The notes under the pieces are model-generated. The model was not told the origin of the DNA. It saw only the letters and a program-made list of their open reading frames with translations, and did not search any database. Positions 1-8,554 of a stretch of 64,000 nucleotides of DNA are shown in pieces (the first letter of the stretch is position 1; each line of letters starts with the position of its first letter). A program made the translations under genes and the position numbers. Origin of the DNA: Caldifarciminota bacterium UBA5631. Lineage in GTDB: Bacteria > Hydrothermota > Hydrothermia > UBA1063. The stretch is taken from assembly GCA_002421425.1 (NCBI GenBank), contig DIJZ01000022.1:114053-178052 (forward strand), in the 5' to 3' direction.

Positions 1-480
1 CTGGTTCGCGCCCTGGGTATCGAATTGCAGAAATTGTCGAGATTTCACGGAACTATGACCTTCTGTATGCTAGACCTGGATGGATTTAAGGAGGTGAATG
101 ACTATTTTGGACATCTGAAAGGTGACGAACTCCTACGACATTTCGGAAGGATTCTTTCAGCTAAATTTAGAGCTACAGATCTTATTGGTCGCCTTGGAGG
201 AGACGAGTTTGGGATATTATTGATGGAACTTTCAGATCCGCAGAGGATAGTAGAGGCTTTCAGGAACGTGAAGAGGGATTTCCTTGGTATCCAGACCGAG
301 TTGAAGGATAAGATAACTTTTTCCGTTGGATGCGTCATCATTAAGTCTTCGGATCTTGTAGAGGATGAATTGTTCTACTATTCCCTTGCAGATATTGCGC
401 TCGCTACGAGCAAAAAAACAAAAGATACTCTATGTGTTATTGGACCAGACAAAAAGATATTGCTTCTGGATAGAATATAA
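1..480 (+). CDS. GGDEF-domain diguanylate cyclase, 5' truncated by the window edge
   Basis: C-terminal part of a GGDEF protein that makes cyclic di-GMP from two GTP. The reading frame is open to base 1, so the N-terminal sensor region lies outside the window. The metal-binding stretch LDLDGFKEVND and an intact GGDEF motif (about codon 66 of the visible part) are present. An RATD allosteric I-site lies exactly five residues before GGDEF, as in product-inhibited enzymes. The catalytic residues look complete, so an active enzyme is likely. The gene ends at TAA and is followed by a 61-nt gap before a lipoprotein gene. Its input domain and membrane topology cannot be seen. Confidence 0.9.
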   Translation: MVRALGIELQKLSRFHGTMTFCMLDLDGFKEVNDYFGHLKGDELLRHFGRILSAKFRATDLIGRLGGDEFGILLMELSDPQRIVEAFRNVKRDFLGIQTELKDKITFSVGCVIIKSSDLVEDELFYYSLADIALATSKKTKDTLCVIGPDKKILLLDRI

Positions 481-541
481 GATTTCAACAATCGCAGCTT
501 TTGGAATATAATTTTACCATCGTGAGACTTCAAGTTAGAAA

Positions 542-1249
542 ATGAGAGGATTTAAAAGGTTCTTGAGGATAATTTTTTTTGGTTTATTATGCGGATGTTC
601 CAGACTTCCAACCCCGGAAGAACCCGCTGCAGTTCCAATAATACCAGTATTTGAAGTCTTTGGTTACGCCAGGTGTTCGAACTGCCCTGCGGTGGAACAC
701 GCCCTTGATTCTATAAAATCTGAGTTCGATGATTCCGTCGTTGTTCTGCAATATCATATGAGAATTCTAGGTGATACTCTGTCGCCACAAAGCATCCTGG
801 AGCGCCAAAATTTATACAATGTAGGCTCTTCAGCTCCTGTCACGGTTATCCATGGAGAGGAGATCCTTCAGGGCTCCAGTGGCCTCTCAACGCAGCTCTT
901 TAAAGCATATTATTCCTCAATTCGCAGCAGGGAAGATTCAGTTACAGTCGTTATTGCTTCACACCTTGAAGGTGACAGCATTCTGTTTACTCTTTCGGTA
1001 AAAGAGGAGACAATTGTACCTGGGGCGAGATTGTTTATATTCGTTACGCAGGATAGCATAATTTTCAAGCAAACTGGGGTTCCGGATACAATTTTCAACA
1101 ATGTAGTAAGGTTCTATAGTTCATTACATGCAGAATTTCCGTGTCAGGTCAGGGTGAGCAGAACCCTGTTCCCCCAGGGTAATTTCGTTGCCCTGCTTCA
1201 GGATACTTTGAGTAAGAAAATTATCTCTGTAACTCAGAGGAGGTTTTGA
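542..1249 (+). CDS. Omp28-like thioredoxin-fold lipoprotein
   Basis: 235 aa. The N-terminus is basic and hydrophobic and ends in a lipobox-like LCGC (Cys19), so it is probably a lipoprotein. A CSNC motif (Cys45, Cys48) near the start of the mature protein, followed by a beta strand and a YHM motif, resembles the Omp28/DUF1223 group of thioredoxin-like proteins. First gene of an envelope operon with a sorting-domain protein, a TlpA-like protein and a beta-barrel; the stop overlaps the next start (TGATG). A role in disulfide chemistry in the periplasm or on the surface is inferred from the CxxC. Family assignment is by motif only. Confidence 0.65.
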   Translation: MRGFKRFLRIIFFGLLCGCSRLPTPEEPAAVPIIPVFEVFGYARCSNCPAVEHALDSIKSEFDDSVVVLQYHMRILGDTLSPQSILERQNLYNVGSSAPVTVIHGEEILQGSSGLSTQLFKAYYSSIRSREDSVTVVIASHLEGDSILFTLSVKEETIVPGARLFIFVTQDSIIFKQTGVPDTIFNNVVRFYSSLHAEFPCQVRVSRTLFPQGNFVALLQDTLSKKIISVTQRRF

Positions 1250-1863
1250 TGCAATTTCTTCTACTCTCGGCTCTTTACGTTATGTTCACCATCAGGGCTC
1301 TTGACCCAACGTATATTTACATAGACACATCAAGCACCTTCAATGAAATGCAGGTGATTAGGCTGGAATTCGTAAATGACGGCGAGACCAGAAACCTGGT
1401 TTTCATGCTTAACCGGATTTCGACTCCACCTGACCTGAGCTTCAGTCAGTGCGTTGGAAATCTATGTCATTTTCAGGATTCGATTTCCTATACATACGCG
1501 GGTGGTATCATGGATACTATTGAGCTTGAGTTTTACTCGGGTCAGACTCCGGGTCTCATCGATGCCTTCTACCTAGTTTATGACGCAGGCTCTCCGTGGC
1601 AGCGAGATTCAATCCACATTACAGGCGTCGTGCCCGTTAGGGAACAGGGTAATACCCATTTGGAATACTTCAACGGAATGTTACGCGGTGAAGATATAAG
1701 ACGCGTAACATTGTATTCTATAAGTGGTGCTGTTGTGTACGAGGGCAGTTTTAATAGCGTGTCTGAAGTAGAACTACCCGTCACGAAGAATGGGGTTTTC
1801 CTGTGCCGCGTGCTGGCAAAAGGCAAGATTATGAATTTTAAAATTGTTAGGTTCCTGAGATAA
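1249..1863 (+). CDS. secreted protein with C-terminal sorting-like (FlgD/T9SS type) domain
   Basis: 204 aa from ATG 1249, preceded by GAGGAGG at 1237-1243. A TTG three bases upstream is possible but overlaps the previous stop. The N-terminus is hydrophobic. The middle is a beta-rich domain with a CVGNLC pair of cysteines. The last ~65 residues (VTLYSISGAVVYEG..., ...GVFLCRVLAKGKIMNFKIVRF) have the beta-sandwich pattern of C-terminal sorting domains, which in Bacteroidetes direct export by the type IX system. No type IX machinery is in this window. The gene is translationally coupled to both neighbours, suggesting a shared envelope function. Substrate unknown. Confidence 0.6.
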   Translation: MQFLLLSALYVMFTIRALDPTYIYIDTSSTFNEMQVIRLEFVNDGETRNLVFMLNRISTPPDLSFSQCVGNLCHFQDSISYTYAGGIMDTIELEFYSGQTPGLIDAFYLVYDAGSPWQRDSIHITGVVPVREQGNTHLEYFNGMLRGEDIRRVTLYSISGAVVYEGSFNSVSEVELPVTKNGVFLCRVLAKGKIMNFKIVRFLR

Positions 1864-2306
1864 TGAAACTTTTTCTTACTTTGATTATTGCTTTAGTTGA
1901 TGTAGGTTCTATAAAGACTCTGGACCGCGGGATTATAGATATGGACACCATCTGGGGAAAGGGTCCGGTTTATATTAGTTTCTGGGCTACCTGGTGTACG
2001 AATTGCGTTCAAGAACTTGATGAGATAAACAAAATCAAAGACTCTCTGGGAATTTTTGTCATCACTGTTAATGAAGATGGTCTCAGAAAGGAGGGCAGGG
2101 TTTTGTCATTCCTTAAGGGTAAAAAGTGGGATTATCCTGTGGTAATGGACGAAGGTCAGAAACTGATGAGGAAGTATGGAGTAACTGCTTTGCCTACGTC
2201 TTTTTTGTACAGCAAGGATAAGAAGCTTCTTAAAAGGTTCACGGGGTTCTCATCAAGAGATGCAGCGCTTATGAAGGAGCTTCTGCGGAGCTTTGAAGAA
2301 AAATGA
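1863..2306 (+). CDS. TlpA/ResA-like thioredoxin-family protein
   Basis: 147 aa with an N-terminal hydrophobic signal and a single thioredoxin fold. The redox motif WCTNC (Cys45, Cys48) sits in FWATWCTNC and a cis-proline is seen in TALPTSF. This is the TlpA/ResA type of periplasmic thiol-disulfide oxidoreductase, expected to reduce or isomerise disulfides in exported proteins. Its start overlaps the previous stop (TAATG) and its stop overlaps the next start (ATGA), so it is in a tightly coupled operon. The upstream lipoprotein also carries a CxxC and may be a redox partner; this is inferred from proximity. Confidence 0.8.
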   Translation: MKLFLTLIIALVDVGSIKTLDRGIIDMDTIWGKGPVYISFWATWCTNCVQELDEINKIKDSLGIFVITVNEDGLRKEGRVLSFLKGKKWDYPVVMDEGQKLMRKYGVTALPTSFLYSKDKKLLKRFTGFSSRDAALMKELLRSFEEK

Positions 2307-3691
2307 ACATCCTTTTTTTTCTTGTAGTTCAGTTTAATTTTACACTGAATGGTGAGTACCTGCTCGAAAGGGACAGTCTTTCAGAGTACTCAAGTATGTT
2401 CGGGAATTTTCAGCACAGTTTCAACAAGAACTTTCTGGTATCTTCCGATTTCATTTTTCAAATGAATTCAGACTTCCGCGGTAGAATTGCACACCTGAGG
2501 CCACAAATTACCTTCCAGGGAGGTCCGTTGGTGGTGAAATTCGCTGATTTTCAGGAAGATTTTCAGAAGAGTATGATTCTTGCTGTTGAACATGACATCG
2601 CCTTTAAGAGACTCAGGTATATAAGGGGGTTGAGTGCATCCATGGATTTTAAAAAGGCAAAGATATCGGCCTTCAGTGGTCAGCCTTTCAATTATGATTA
2701 TGAGTCTTTTTCCTTCAGGGTATCCAATGATACGATGGATCTTTTACGGGGGGTTAATCTTCAGTATTCATCGAGGATGCTGGGCTTTGAAGCAAGTTAT
2801 GTGAGGTTAAACCGCCAAAACATGCCTGAGCCGTTTGCATTTCAAGAAATCTATGGATGTAGCTGGGGTTTTGACAATGGGTCATGGAAGATCGATTTAA
2901 ATCTTGCCAGGAAATGGGGTGTGGATCCTATTACCTTTAAAAGATTGAAGGGCATAGGCCTCTATACTTTTTCAAATACGATTGTGAGCGGTGTAAGCCT
3001 TTCCCTGTCTGGAGTTTACTATGATTCGATAAACTTCTGGAATTATAATATGCCGCCAGTAATCACTGAGAAGGAGTTGTTGCCAGGAGCAGGGAATTCA
3101 GACAAGGGTTTGAGCCTTGGAGCAGGATTCCGCGCAGGAGGCGCATATATTGAGGGGAGTGTTGGGACCGTTGTGGATGTTGATGAGCGTAATGTGATAT
3201 TCCCTGATAAAGGCAAGGCCTTCCAGGAGTCATATCTTAAAAGTGATTTTACTTTGGGTCGGAGTAATTATTTTAACTTGAAAGTAGCCAGGGAATATTT
3301 CCTTCGGGTTGAGCCTGAGTACGAAAAACTTTTTAGTTATTATCTTGAAGCCCATGGCAAGTCGGTACTAAAGATGCCCATCGAATACTCGTTAAGGTTT
3401 TCCTGGAACAGAGAGGATTCAGTCGATTATTCTATCTCGGGGTTTGGAGTCGGTGTGGAACCTGTGGAGGGCCTTAACCTTGGATTTCAAGTTGAACGCT
3501 CCTCAAAAAAGATTTCGCGATTTGATTTTGAGAATTTCTGGTCAATTTTTGAAATTATTTACAGGACTGAATTCGGATCCCTTTCGCTGGTAATAGGTAA
3601 CCAGAGGGGTGGACTTATTTGCTCAGGTGGTATGTGCAGAATTGTTCCATCCTTTGATGGAGTAAAACTTGGACTAGATTTTGGTTTTTAG
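2303..3691 (+). CDS. outer-membrane beta-barrel protein (DUF6029-like)
   Basis: 462 aa. A short hydrophobic signal is followed by many alternating polar/hydrophobic strands rich in Phe, Tyr, Gly and Ser, and the chain ends in phenylalanine (GLDFGF), as in outer-membrane barrels. The order Omp28-like, TlpA-like, barrel recalls the association of DUF6029 proteins in Bacteroidetes, but this was not tested by profile search. Last gene of the rightward operon; it converges by 4 nt on the next, leftward gene. A porin-like or surface-assembly role is inferred only from its predicted structure. Confidence 0.65.
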   Translation: MNILFFLVVQFNFTLNGEYLLERDSLSEYSSMFGNFQHSFNKNFLVSSDFIFQMNSDFRGRIAHLRPQITFQGGPLVVKFADFQEDFQKSMILAVEHDIAFKRLRYIRGLSASMDFKKAKISAFSGQPFNYDYESFSFRVSNDTMDLLRGVNLQYSSRMLGFEASYVRLNRQNMPEPFAFQEIYGCSWGFDNGSWKIDLNLARKWGVDPITFKRLKGIGLYTFSNTIVSGVSLSLSGVYYDSINFWNYNMPPVITEKELLPGAGNSDKGLSLGAGFRAGGAYIEGSVGTVVDVDERNVIFPDKGKAFQESYLKSDFTLGRSNYFNLKVAREYFLRVEPEYEKLFSYYLEAHGKSVLKMPIEYSLRFSWNREDSVDYSISGFGVGVEPVEGLNLGFQVERSSKKISRFDFENFWSIFEIIYRTEFGSLSLVIGNQRGGLICSGGMCRIVPSFDGVKLGLDFGF

Positions 3692-4605
3692 AAGCCCTTT
3701 GTGAATCTCAAACCCACATAAACCGACGGATACAATGTCCTGTTTTGACGGCGAGTTGTGACCCCTCCTTCCAGTAGAAGATTGTTACTTACAATGTACT
3801 TATAATCAAAGATAAAAAGGGGTACTCTACTGTCGAGGTCGTAGAACAGCAAAAGGTAAGGAATTTCGAACACCTTTTCGGGGAACCTGATTTCCAGAGC
3901 GAGAATGTTTTTCGTCAGGAGAAATGCTCCTGGAAGCGGGAAAAGATCAGCCTCCGTGGAAGTATACATCCATATGGAAGTGATGGTGGTCCTGAATGGG
4001 AATTCAATGTTTGCGCAGAGCTTTGCAATAGAATCCTTCTTTAGGCCCTGAAATTTCAATGTTATTTTCCCAAAGTAACCACCGTAAACCCCGAAGGCTG
4101 AACTCCTCGAGGGTTCTGCATACAAGCCGGTTTCGAAACTTCCAATTCTCCTATAAGCCTGGAGTTTTAGTCTAATCTCCTTCCATTGATCAGTGAAAAT
4201 GAGAAACATAAGTGGGGTTAGGATGTGGTGGGATACTCTAAAAAATATGCCTGTTTCTCCTTCAACAGAAGTTGAGATGTTTTCAAAGGAGGGTGCTTTG
4301 TAATAGGGATTAAAGATACCAGCAAACCCGGGTATGTGAACAAGTTTTCCCAGCTTCGATTCGAAATTTCCTTTTTGAAATTTTATGTAAGACTGGTATA
4401 GTTTTGCTTCGGTTTGAAGAGTATCCCGCGTTTTTATGTAATTATAGCTTCCGTCAAAGAAGAATCTGAATTCCCCAGCAGAGTAGTTCCAGACTATGTT
4501 TGGTCTTAATAGAAGTAAGTAATCTGATTTCTTAAGTTCCCACAGAGAGAAGGCATCGAAAGATAATTTCAGGTTCGTAAGAAGCAGTAGGAGTGTGAGA
4601 TTCAT
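3688..4605 (-). CDS. predicted outer-membrane beta-barrel protein of unknown function
   Basis: 305 aa; not recognised as a named family. The N-terminus is a short hydrophobic signal. The rest is amphipathic strands rich in aromatic residues, ending in a phenylalanine (LRFTKGF), typical of outer-membrane barrels. It is the last gene of a leftward operon: ABC ATPase, two FtsX-type permeases, a LolA-like protein, then this. The ATG overlaps the stop of the LolA-like gene. The context suggests it takes part in exporting lipid or lipoprotein cargo to the outer membrane, but no residue-level evidence shows this. Confidence 0.55.
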   Translation of the reverse strand: MNLTLLLLLTNLKLSFDAFSLWELKKSDYLLLLRPNIVWNYSAGEFRFFFDGSYNYIKTRDTLQTEAKLYQSYIKFQKGNFESKLGKLVHIPGFAGIFNPYYKAPSFENISTSVEGETGIFFRVSHHILTPLMFLIFTDQWKEIRLKLQAYRRIGSFETGLYAEPSRSSAFGVYGGYFGKITLKFQGLKKDSIAKLCANIEFPFRTTITSIWMYTSTEADLFPLPGAFLLTKNILALEIRFPEKVFEIPYLLLFYDLDSRVPLFIFDYKYIVSNNLLLEGGVTTRRQNRTLYPSVYVGLRFTKGF

Positions 4606-5309
4606 TTTTTAAGAAATTCAAGTCTGAAAATGTTTTGGGGCACGGGCGTGTCAAAGCTAACGTCAGACATCACGAACTTCGTGTACGAATCCTTGAGTCT
4701 CAGGTCTTTCATAATAATTGCTACTGGATAATATTTACCTCCAATGGCTCTGTACTCGAGAGCTTCAACTTCTTTCAACCTCCGCCCACTTTTTGTGAAT
4801 AATTCCTCTTTAACCCAAGTTTTAGTTTTTTTGTCCACCAGCATTCTTATTCTAAAGTAAGGTGCAGTCCCAGTGGTGTCTTCAAGCTCGAGCACATAGA
4901 GGCTGTTTCCTTCAATGGCAGTGTCGGATAATGAAGTAGGTTTGTAAAACCTTAACGGGTCTTCTTGGACTAGATCCTCATACGAAAGATCGCTACCCAT
5001 AAAGGACTGTTTGAGCATATCACCGGACATACGGACCACGTCGTCGATGTCAGGAAGGTAGACATAGAGGTCTTTTCTCAGTTTAAGGTACTTTACTCCT
5101 CGGTCTTCTGGATTCGTAAATTCGATATAGAAATTGTCACCTTTGCTGTATCCAGAAAAGTTCTTTGTAAGGACCCTTTTACCCTTTCGAATCTCAATTT
5201 GTGCCGTGAATCTTGATGTACTATAGCTCAGGTTTTCCCTTATATGATCCAATATTGATTCAGGTGTAACTTGCTGTGAAAGAAGGAACAAAAGCATGAA
5301 TGTATTCAT
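4602..5309 (-). CDS. LolA-like outer-membrane lipoprotein-sorting protein (COG2834/PF17131 type)
   Basis: 235 aa with an N-terminal signal. The beta-rich body has the features of the LolA-like group: an early helix (ESILDHIRENL), strands with FTAQIEIRKGKR, the DDVVRMSGDMLKQSFMGSDLSYEDL segment and a C-terminal PQNIFRLE. Proteins of this group bind lipid moieties in the periplasm and often sit with MacB/FtsX-type transporters. A strong Shine-Dalgarno (AGGAGG) precedes the ATG. It lies just downstream of two permease genes and overlaps the barrel gene. A role as periplasmic carrier for cargo released by the ABC complex is inferred. Confidence 0.8.
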   Translation of the reverse strand: MNTFMLLFLLSQQVTPESILDHIRENLSYSTSRFTAQIEIRKGKRVLTKNFSGYSKGDNFYIEFTNPEDRGVKYLKLRKDLYVYLPDIDDVVRMSGDMLKQSFMGSDLSYEDLVQEDPLRFYKPTSLSDTAIEGNSLYVLELEDTTGTAPYFRIRMLVDKKTKTWVKEELFTKSGRRLKEVEALEYRAIGGKYYPVAIIMKDLRLKDSYTKFVMSDVSFDTPVPQNIFRLEFLKK

Positions 5310-5319
5310 AGCCTTCCTC

Positions 5320-6531
5320 CTATACCTGTCTTAACGCCTCCTGGGGCGTTAATCTCTTTGCCTGCAACGCTGGAATTACACTTGTGGCAAAGGATACCAC
5401 CGTTACAATTGCAAAGGCCAGTATTATAATCAACAAATTGGTTGTAGGTCTTACAACGTAAGGAAAAGGAAAATCAAAGGTTTTTATCATCTCTTCAAAG
5501 CTCAGCCCACGGACTCTTAGAACCATGTTAATGAAAAACCCAAGGATGGATCCTGCAAGACCTCCTGATGCACCGAGCAAAGTCCCTTCGATCCCAAACA
5601 GTTTGAATATTTCAGAATCCGTCATTCCGATGGATTTCAGTGTGCCAATTTCCCGCATTCTTTCAAATACCGCAACAGTCATAGTATTTACAATTGCAAA
5701 AGCGGCAAGGAGCGTTATTACAATGTAGATCATCCCGTAGAAAATGTCAGCGAACCTGAAGAAGAAGGCGAAGGTTCCAAGAGTGAAAGTGTAAGGGTTT
5801 GCCACGATGCCTCCTGGGAGACTTATGGATTTTAGAAACCTGTCGATGTATTTTTCACCTTTAAGAAATACAAGGATTTCGTGAGCGCCTGATTGAGTCT
5901 TTAGAAGCCTTCTTGCATCAGGAGTGGAAAGAAGCACTAGACTCTTTTCAAAAACAGTGTAGCCCATGTTTGCAACAGCCGCAACGGGGATTTTTATAGC
6001 GGAGATTCCCCCCGCTACGCTCCTTGAAACAAGAATTAAAGTGTCTCCAGACTTGAGATTCAGGGTTTTTGCCAGCTCCTTTCCTACAATGCATCCCCTG
6101 GATAAGTCGTAAACTCCCTCAATAATATTTTCCTTCTCAATATGGAAAGCTCTTCTTTCTTTTTCAGGATCAATTCCCATTAGCATTACGTTTTTCGTGG
6201 CGCCGGTTCTTGTGAACAGCATACCACCTGCTTTTATTCTTAAGGTGTAAAAATCCACATATTTTGACTCATTAAGGGTTTTTTCAATTTCATAAGTATT
6301 TTCTATATACTCGTCTTGAGGGAGGAAAGTTCTACGCTCAAAGTAATCCTGGGTTGTAATAAGGACATGCCCTGTATCCAGTTTAATCATCATTTCTTTC
6401 GAGGTATTCAGAACGCCTGTCATATAGCCGTGAAGGGCCACAATTACAAAACCAGCTACAGAAAGAGAAAGGGCAGTGAGGAAACTTCTTCTTTTGTTCC
6501 TGAAAATGTTTCTTATTGCAAGTTTTATCAT
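5320..6531 (-). CDS. ABC transporter permease, FtsX/LolC-E/MacB type (second copy)
   Basis: 403 aa from the ATG at 6531, which overlaps the upstream permease stop (ATGA). Longer in-frame starts would lie inside that gene. The chosen start gives MIKLAIRNIFRNKRR, matching the paralogue upstream (MIKTALRNLFRHKRR). One N-terminal membrane helix, a large periplasmic domain (about residues 50-270), then three membrane helices with the FtsX-family motif FERMREIGTLKSIGM. Such permeases pair with a MacB/LolD-type ATPase to extract or push substrates by mechanotransmission. The two paralogues probably form a heterodimer. Downstream are LolA-like and barrel genes. Confidence 0.88.
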   Translation of the reverse strand: MIKLAIRNIFRNKRRSFLTALSLSVAGFVIVALHGYMTGVLNTSKEMMIKLDTGHVLITTQDYFERRTFLPQDEYIENTYEIEKTLNESKYVDFYTLRIKAGGMLFTRTGATKNVMLMGIDPEKERRAFHIEKENIIEGVYDLSRGCIVGKELAKTLNLKSGDTLILVSRSVAGGISAIKIPVAAVANMGYTVFEKSLVLLSTPDARRLLKTQSGAHEILVFLKGEKYIDRFLKSISLPGGIVANPYTFTLGTFAFFFRFADIFYGMIYIVITLLAAFAIVNTMTVAVFERMREIGTLKSIGMTDSEIFKLFGIEGTLLGASGGLAGSILGFFINMVLRVRGLSFEEMIKTFDFPFPYVVRPTTNLLIIILAFAIVTVVSFATSVIPALQAKRLTPQEALRQV

Positions 6532-7730
6532 ACCCATCTCAAACACTCCGCTGGTGTCAATTTTTTTGCTCTTCTTGCAGGGATATAGCTTGCAATGAGT
6601 GTAGAAATCGGGCCAAGAAAAAGCGACACCAGGATGCTTGTGAGATTCCATGAACTTTTTATGATTCCTGAAACCCTGTATCCCCAGTTCATATCCTTAG
6701 GCAGAAGTACAGACCAGTTAGTCCCATATTTCACAAAATAAGCGTTCAAAAGCGCACCTACTGCAACACCAATCACTGATCCTGCAATACCAATGAGTAC
6801 ACCTTCGGTGACGAATAACCTCAGGATTTCCTTATCTGTCATGCCGATAGCCTTTAGTGTCCCAATTTCGCGGATTCTTTCAAAGACTGCAATTAAAAGG
6901 GTATTAGTAGTACCGATTATGCCAATAAGAATAATGAAGAATATTATGACATACTGAGCGGTCTTTTTTGCCTGGCTTATTGAAAGAAAATCCTTCCCCT
7001 CTTCCTGCCATGTGGAGATTTTCAGTTCCTCGAAATTCCTGGAGAGCTTCTCCTTGTATAAAAAGCTCTTTTGAAAGTTATCTGTAAGGACTGAAATTTC
7101 TGATATTTCCCCTTTGAATCCTCCAATCTCGTTGATGGTGCTAAGTGGAGCGTAGACCAGGAGGTTGTTGTTAATGAAACTCGGGCAATCTATAATTCCC
7201 TGGACTTCGAACTCTTGGGATACGATGCTGCCTTCTTTACCTTTAAAGGTGAGATAAAGATAATCTCCTTCTTTTACTTTGAATTTATCAGCAATAACGG
7301 TCCCAATCCAGATGCCTTCATGGGTTAGGCGATCTTCAGTCAGGTATTTATTGAGTTGGAAGACCATTTTATCCTTTTCGGGGTCTATACCGATAATAAT
7401 AACTGGATAGTCATCAATGCTATTGTCCAGGGTGCCTATTATTTTTAGGCGAGGGGCTATTCCTTTAACGAAAGTAAACTCCCTTAACTTCTTTTCAAGC
7501 TCAGGATAATTTGCAATTTTTCCTTCAAAAGTCTCAGGGTTGAAATCTTGGGCCGTTATCTTGAGATGTCCTGACTCAAGCTGAATGAAGTTCCGGATAG
7601 ATTCAAACTCAAACCCATCCAGCATTCCCTGAAGGACTATATAATAGATTATCCCGACACTCAGGATTGAAAAGGTAAGTACTGTTCTCCTTTTGTGTCG
7701 GAATAAGTTTCTTAAAGCCGTTTTAATCAT
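6528..7730 (-). CDS. ABC transporter permease, FtsX/LolC-E/MacB type (first copy)
   Basis: 400 aa. The architecture is an N-terminal membrane helix (VLTFSILSVGIIYYIVL), a periplasmic MacB_PCD-like domain, and a C-terminal FtsX domain with three helices and the motif FERIREIGTLKAIGM. It starts 2 nt after the stop of the ATPase gene and its stop overlaps the start of its paralogue. It is predicted to form the membrane part of a LolCDE/MacB-like complex. The substrate is unknown. The nearby LolA-like protein favours lipoprotein or lipid transport over drug export. Confidence 0.88.
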   Translation of the reverse strand: MIKTALRNLFRHKRRTVLTFSILSVGIIYYIVLQGMLDGFEFESIRNFIQLESGHLKITAQDFNPETFEGKIANYPELEKKLREFTFVKGIAPRLKIIGTLDNSIDDYPVIIIGIDPEKDKMVFQLNKYLTEDRLTHEGIWIGTVIADKFKVKEGDYLYLTFKGKEGSIVSQEFEVQGIIDCPSFINNNLLVYAPLSTINEIGGFKGEISEISVLTDNFQKSFLYKEKLSRNFEELKISTWQEEGKDFLSISQAKKTAQYVIIFFIILIGIIGTTNTLLIAVFERIREIGTLKAIGMTDKEILRLFVTEGVLIGIAGSVIGVAVGALLNAYFVKYGTNWSVLLPKDMNWGYRVSGIIKSSWNLTSILVSLFLGPISTLIASYIPARRAKKLTPAECLRWV

Positions 7731-7732
7731 GA

Positions 7733-8411
7733 TTACTCCTCAATTCTTCCATCTCTGAGCCTTATAACGCGCCTTGCATACTGCATGATTAGGGGGTCGT
7801 GGGTAGAAAATATAAATGTAACGCCCTTTTTCTCGTTGAGCTCCTTCATAAGATTTACGATGTTTGTTCCTGTTTCAGAATCAAGATTAGCCGTGGGCTC
7901 ATCGGCAAGCACAAAATCAGGATCCTTGACTAGAGCTCTGGCAATGGAAACCCTTTGCTGTTCTCCACCTGAAAGCTCAAGGGGCTTTGCATCCTTCTTT
8001 TCTTTCAGTCCAACCAGTTCAAGAATGTCCAGAATCTTTTTTTTCTTTTTCTCTCTTTCGAAGCTTAGGGTATTTGAGGTTTAGGGCGATTTCCACATTT
8101 TCAAAAATATTCAGTACTGGTATCAGATTGAAACTCTGGAAAATAAATCCGAAGTAGTATCTTCTAAGATTGGCAAGTTCATCAGGGCTTTTCTCGTTCA
8201 GGAGGATACCCTCCATTATTACATTTCCGCTTGTAGGTTTATCAATACAACCTGCAATGTTGAGGAGCGTGGTTTTGCCTGAGCCAGAGGGTCCTACAAG
8301 GGCTATTAATTCTCCTTTTTCTACCGCAAGGTCTACTCCTTTAAGGGCGTGTACCGAGACCTTACCGGTGGTGTAAATTTTCTCGACCCTTTCGAGTTTT
8401 AAAAGATGCAT
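7733..8411 (-). CDS. ABC transporter ATP-binding protein (LolD/MacB type), interrupted by an apparent frameshift
   Basis: The first part (from ATG 8411, with AAGGAGGG just upstream) reads HLLKLERVEKIY and contains Walker A GPSGSGKT and the Q-loop FIFQSFNLIP. After codons for REKEKK the frame breaks in a run of eight A (plus-strand T at 8037-8044). In the next frame follow KILDILELVGL, the signature LSGGEQQR, Walker B VLADEPTANLD and H-loop STHDP, ending at TAA 7733. Removing one A gives a normal 225-aa ATPase. Promoter, Shine-Dalgarno and all catalytic motifs are intact, so sequencing error, transcriptional slippage or a recent mutation are all possible. It would power the two permeases downstream. 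Confidence 0.8.
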
Positions 8412-8435
8412 CATCCCTCCTTCTCTATACATATA

Positions 8436-8464
8436 ATGATATTGCAAGAGCATTGTTGTTTCAA
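8436..8464 (-). promoter_or_regulatory. promoter of the ABC transporter operon
   Basis: On the minus strand TTGAAA (8459-8464), 17-nt spacer, TATCAT (8436-8441). It is followed by a short leader with an AAGGAGGG ribosome-binding site before ATG 8411. It lies back to back with the promoter of the divergent secreted-protein gene. Confidence 0.6.
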
Positions 8465-8468
8465 GTTT

Positions 8469-8497
8469 TTGACTATAAATGCGCAGTGTTATACAAT
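8469..8497 (+). promoter_or_regulatory. promoter of the interrupted secreted-protein gene
   Basis: TTGACT (8469-8474), 17-nt spacer, TACAAT (8492-8497). The ATG is about 57 nt downstream and has AGGAGG at 8543-8548, so this transcript has a normal leader. Confidence 0.6.
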
Positions 8498-8554
8498 AAT
8501 ACTCAGGAAAAAGGTATTTGTGAAATGTCTGAAAATAATGATAGGAGGTGTAGT

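Noticed and set aside
6532..6651. N-terminal extension of the second permease
   Set aside because: The extra 40 residues lie inside the upstream permease gene, and the ATGA overlap start gives the same N-terminus as the paralogue.
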